Below are positions 61,240 through 64,000 of a DNA stretch of 64,000 bases, one piece after another. The notes beneath the pieces are model-generated. The model was given only the letters and a program-made list of their open reading frames with translations. It was not told where the DNA came from and did not search any database. The stretch covers positions 1 through 64,000 of the forward strand of contig JACFNC010000011.1 of NCBI GenBank assembly GCA_019455065.1, written 5' to 3'. This DNA comes from Rhodospirillales bacterium (GTDB lineage: Bacteria > Pseudomonadota > Alphaproteobacteria > Rhodospirillales > Magnetospirillaceae). Position 1 is the stretch's first letter, and each line of letters opens with the position of its first letter. The translations under genes were made by a program, and so were the position numbers.

Positions 61240-62438
61240 AACAGCGGGTCGTCCTGTCGCTCGAACAAGCCTTGTCGCTGCCCCACGCCACCTTGCGCTT
61301 CGTCCAGCGCGGCTGGCGGGTGATCCGCATCGAAGCCACGCCCAGCGGGGATTCCCTGCCCGGCGATCCCAACCGCTATATCGGCCTCAGGGTTGCCGGC
61401 GAGGACCGGCGCAGCTACTTCATCGCCCAGAACGTCGGCAAGGAGGCGATCGCGCTGAACCTCAAGGACCCCGAGGGACAGGCGCTGCTGCGCCGCCTGA
61501 TCCGCGAGCTGGACGCCGACGTTTTCTGCTGCAACACCATTCCCCGGCGCTACCATCAACTGGGCATCGCCCCGGAGATGTTGCGCGAGGTCAAGCCCGA
61601 CCTGGTGTGGGCCGGCATCTCGGCGATGGGGCCCGACTATCCCGACGTCCCCGGCTACGACCCCGCCACCCAGGCGATGGTCGGCTTCATGGAGCTGACC
61701 GGCGAGCGCGACGGGCCGCCGATGCTGTGCGGCGTACCGCTGATCGACCTCAAGGCGGGGGACGAACTCTACGCCTCGGTGCTCGGCGCCCTGCTGGACA
61801 AGGCCGAGATGGGGCGCGGCGCCACCATTCACGTCTCGATGCTGCAGGCCGCGGCGTCGTGGCTGGTCACCACCATGCCGCTGCTCAACTTCGACTGCGA
61901 CCGTTCGGAAATCAGCCGCGCCGGCAACGAGCACCGCAAGTTCATTCCGACCAACGCCTATCCCACCGCCGATGGCTTCGTTTTCATGGCCATCGGCAAC
62001 GATCACCAGTGGCGGCGGCTCACCGCCCTGCCCCGCTTCGCCGCCATCGCCAACGAGATGCGCAAGACCAACGAGGGCCGTCACAAGGAGCGGACCGCGA
62101 TCCACGCCGACATCGCGGCGATCACCCGCAACTTCGCGACAGGCGCGATCATGGCCGACCTCGCCGCCGCCACCATCCCGCACGCCCGCATCAACACCAT
62201 CCCCCAGGTCGCGGCGCTGGAGGCGGTCGCCGGCAAGATGATGACCACCACCATGCCCGACGGCCGCGTGCTCCGCCTGATGCCGCCGGCCATCGACCTC
62301 GACCGCCCCAGCCATTTTCCCTTCCCCCCCGGCTATGGCGCGCACACCGACGCCGTGCTGCGCGAGGCGGGAATTTCCGAAGATGATTGCCGCGCACTGG
62401 CCGAACGCGGCATCATCCATCGGGGAGGACAAAGCTGA
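61236..62438 (+). CDS. CaiB/BaiF (family III) CoA-transferase-like protein
   Basis: 400 residues, family length. [23 protein letters not shown] and [24 protein letters not shown] match the central family blocks, the second holding the aspartate that forms the acyl anhydride. [12 protein letters not shown] and [23 protein letters not shown] follow. The N-terminus [29 protein letters not shown] is unlike the usual opening LDLSRVLAGPxxxxxLADLGADVIKVE and is divergent. It would move CoA between a pathway acid and another acyl-CoA. It is coupled to the V4R gene upstream and the flavin reductase-like gene downstream. Confidence 0.83.
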   Translation: MKQRVVLSLEQALSLPHATLRFVQRGWRVIRIEATPSGDSLPGDPNRYIGLRVAGEDRRSYFIAQNVGKEAIALNLKDPEGQALLRRLIRELDADVFCCNTIPRRYHQLGIAPEMLREVKPDLVWAGISAMGPDYPDVPGYDPATQAMVGFMELTGERDGPPMLCGVPLIDLKAGDELYASVLGALLDKAEMGRGATIHVSMLQAAASWLVTTMPLLNFDCDRSEISRAGNEHRKFIPTNAYPTADGFVFMAIGNDHQWRRLTALPRFAAIANEMRKTNEGRHKERTAIHADIAAITRNFATGAIMADLAAATIPHARINTIPQVAALEAVAGKMMTTTMPDGRVLRLMPPAIDLDRPSHFPFPPGYGAHTDAVLREAGISEDDCRALAERGIIHRGGQS

Positions 62439-62439
62439 C

Positions 62440-63084
62440 GTGTTCTACGAAACCTCGCAGCCGCACGGCCTGAAGCGCGACCCCTTCAAGGCGCTGGTGG
62501 TGCCGCGGCCGATCGGCTGGATCAGCACGGTCAGCGCGACCGGGGTGGCCAATCTGTCGCCGTTCTCGTTCTTCAACGCGATCTCGGCATCGCCGCCCAT
62601 GGTCGCCTTCGCGGCCAACGGCCGTCACGCCGAGGGCGGCCCCAAGGACACGCTGCAGAACGTCATGGATACCGGCGAGTTCGTGGTCAATCTCGCCACT
62701 TGGGACCTGCGTGAGGCGGTCAACCGCTCGTCGGTGGCGGCGCCGCGCGCGGTGGACGAGTTCGACTTGGTGGGCTTGGAAAAACTGCCCTCGCATCTGG
62801 TGCGCCCTCCGCGCGTCGCCGCCTCGCCGGTGCATCTGGAATGCCGGCTGCTCCAGATCGTGCCGCTGCCCGCCGATCCGGTGACCGGCGAGCCCAACAC
62901 GCTGACCATCGGCTCCGTGGTAGGGGTGCACATCGCCGACGCCGTCCTGCGCGACGGCAGGGTCGACACCGCCGCCCTCGCCCCCATCGCCCGCCTGGGA
63001 TACATGGACTACGCCGTGGTCCGCGACACCTTCGCCATGCAGCGGCCGACATGGCCGTTCATAGCGGAAGAGACGCCGAAGTAG
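62440..63084 (+). CDS. Flavin reductase-like FMN-binding split-barrel protein
   Basis: 214 residues of the flavin reductase-like (DIM6/NTAB) class. FKALVVPRPIGWISTVSATGVANLSPFSFFNAISASPPMVAFA is the complete flavin-binding block, with the PRPIGW and NLxPxSFF motifs. GGPKDTLQNVMDTGEFVVNLAT follows. The likely start is GTG 62440, one base after the previous stop and with GGGGAGGA upstream. The protein may reduce free flavin for an oxygenase or be a flavoprotein on its own. No oxygenase gene is in the operon. It is the last gene of the series. Confidence 0.83.
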   Translation: MFYETSQPHGLKRDPFKALVVPRPIGWISTVSATGVANLSPFSFFNAISASPPMVAFAANGRHAEGGPKDTLQNVMDTGEFVVNLATWDLREAVNRSSVAAPRAVDEFDLVGLEKLPSHLVRPPRVAASPVHLECRLLQIVPLPADPVTGEPNTLTIGSVVGVHIADAVLRDGRVDTAALAPIARLGYMDYAVVRDTFAMQRPTWPFIAEETPK

Positions 63085-63296
63085 CGCCGCCCGCGAACGG
63101 CGGTCACCCCACCACCAAGAGTCTGTTAGGGACCGATCAAGGATCGGCCGCCCGTGTCAGGGTCGCAAGCGCGCTCGCTTGACGACAGTGAAGCGATTCT
63201 TCATCATTGGAATAATAATCAAATATATTACGTTCGGCATATGCACTCGGACTTGAATAATGACGGAGATACTATAGCGTATTTCCGGGAGTCGGA

Positions 63297-64000
63297 ATGA
63301 GCATAACGAAAAGAAAACACAGGAATTACGAATACTTCGCTTCACCCACATCAAGTAAGATTTGGGGACACGCCCTTCGTATTGCGGCCATTTACGTAGT
63401 CGTGAGCGTAGTTTGGATCATTTACACCGACTATGAAATCGGATCATACTCGTTAAGAGTGCATGAAGTAACCCGCTGGCAAACTTATAAAGGTGTGATC
63501 TTTGTCAGTTTTACGTCGCTCCTTATATTTTTACTTGTATGGCGGCAGGAGTGGCTCAATGCCAGGTTACTGACCAAGCTCAGCGAGAGCGAGCGCGCCC
63601 TCGCACATGTTTTCGACCTGAACCCCGCCGTCATCTTTCGCCTGCGGGTCGATGAGAACGACATCGTTCCTTTCTGGGTCAGCAACAACGTCACCAGGGT
63701 GCTCGGCTTTTCGGTGGCCGAGGTCCTGAAGAGGGGATGGTGGAGCGCGCAGATCCACCCTGATGACCGCGCCGCGGCCAAGGACGCCGCAAGAACCATT
63801 TTCGCCACCGGACACGTTACCCAGAAATACAAAATCCGGCACAAGGACGGTCGGTACATCTGGCTGCGGGAAGAATTGCTTCTGGTCGACGAGCCGACGG
63901 CCGGGAGGTGGATCGTCGGCTGCTGGAACGACGTAACCGGACAGCACGAGGCCGAGGAGCGCCTGCGCCTCGACGCCACCGTCGCCAAGAGCACGCGCGA
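63297..64000 (+). CDS. Membrane-anchored PAS-domain sensor protein (partial, runs off the window)
   Basis: The frame from ATG 63297 is open to the window end (234 codons), with GGGAG 7 bases before the start. Two membrane segments are seen, IAAIYVVVSVVWIIYT and YKGVIFVSFTSLLIFLLVW, with a short loop of about 25 residues between them. A PAS domain follows: ERALAHVFDLNPAVIFRLRV, VTRVLGFSVAEVLKRGWWSAQIHPDD, then the PAC part KIRHKDGRYIWLREELLL. The output domain lies outside the window and may be GGDEF/EAL or histidine kinase. The first 250 bases are much richer in A and T than the rest of the window. Confidence 0.85.
   Translation, partial: MSITKRKHRNYEYFASPTSSKIWGHALRIAAIYVVVSVVWIIYTDYEIGSYSLRVHEVTRWQTYKGVIFVSFTSLLIFLLVWRQEWLNARLLTKLSESERALAHVFDLNPAVIFRLRVDENDIVPFWVSNNVTRVLGFSVAEVLKRGWWSAQIHPDDRAAAKDAARTIFATGHVTQKYKIRHKDGRYIWLREELLLVDEPTAGRWIVGCWNDVTGQHEAEERLRLDATVAKSTR

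Noticed and set aside
63133-63147. Rho-independent terminator after the flavin reductase-like gene
   Set aside because: CCGATC-AAG-GATCGG forms a small hairpin but no T run follows, so termination there is unsupported.

Overview
The window is GC-rich (only the AT-rich strip near 63,200-63,560 departs clearly) and carries densely packed operons with many 4-bp ATGA/GTGA overlaps. Its content is TRAP and ABC uptake systems, CoA ligases, molybdenum hydroxylases and a complete clade I type nos (N2O reductase) cluster. This suggests a metabolically versatile, denitrifying alphaproteobacterium, perhaps Rhodospirillales-like, that lives on organic and aromatic acids. The taxonomic call is inference from gene content. 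No rRNA, tRNA, CRISPR array, insertion sequence or phage gene was seen. Positions 1-134 hold nothing I can assign.

Region A (135-24,134): a lone lytic transglycosylase is followed by an Rbs-type ABC importer (minus strand), a TetR regulator (plus), and a minus-strand group: acyl-CoA ligase, HyuB, HyuA, a Tau/Ssu-type ABC importer, and a CoxG-like/UbiD decarboxylase fusion. Divergent from these is a three-subunit molybdenum hydroxylase followed by a complete Liv-type ABC importer. A GAATG-N2-ATTC palindrome lies upstream of tetR/rbsA, upstream of hyuA, and twice in the ubiD/hydroxylase intergenic region. One TetR may therefore control four transcription units holding three different importers. 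The substrate is unknown.

Region B (24,206-37,152): this is the most striking part. xdhC, selD and marR form one unit, then come the FAD, 2Fe-2S and Mo subunits of a hydroxybenzoyl-CoA-reductase-like enzyme, then yqeB, yqeC and a benzoate-CoA-ligase-like gene, with a TRAP carboxylate importer on the opposite strand. SelD, YqeB and YqeC are the known markers of selenium-dependent molybdenum hydroxylases. Here they enclose an HcrABC-like enzyme rather than a purine or nicotinate hydroxylase. The same palindrome, AGTTTG-N5-CAAACT, lies upstream of xdhC, of hcrB and of the TRAP operon, so the MarR protein probably controls uptake, CoA activation, the enzyme and its selenium cofactor maturation together.

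Region C (37,253-42,547, minus): a ferritin-like protein and a MacB/Dev-like ABC efflux system (ATPase, FtsX-type permease, HlyD-type adaptor). Region D (42,730-50,490, plus): nosR-nosZ-nosD-nosF-nosY-nosL, with no nosX in view. Region E (50,492-63,084): a second TetR gene, divergent from a long operon-like series comprising a TRAP importer, a second HyuA/HyuB pair, an SDR, a VOC protein, a PaaK-like CoA ligase, a V4R-domain protein, a CaiB-type CoA transferase and a flavin reductase-like protein. It looks like a CoA-dependent catabolic pathway of unknown substrate. The window ends inside a membrane-anchored PAS sensor gene. Palindromic intergenic repeats (CGTCA-bounded double hairpins) occur throughout, and one lies inside the signal peptide of nosD.
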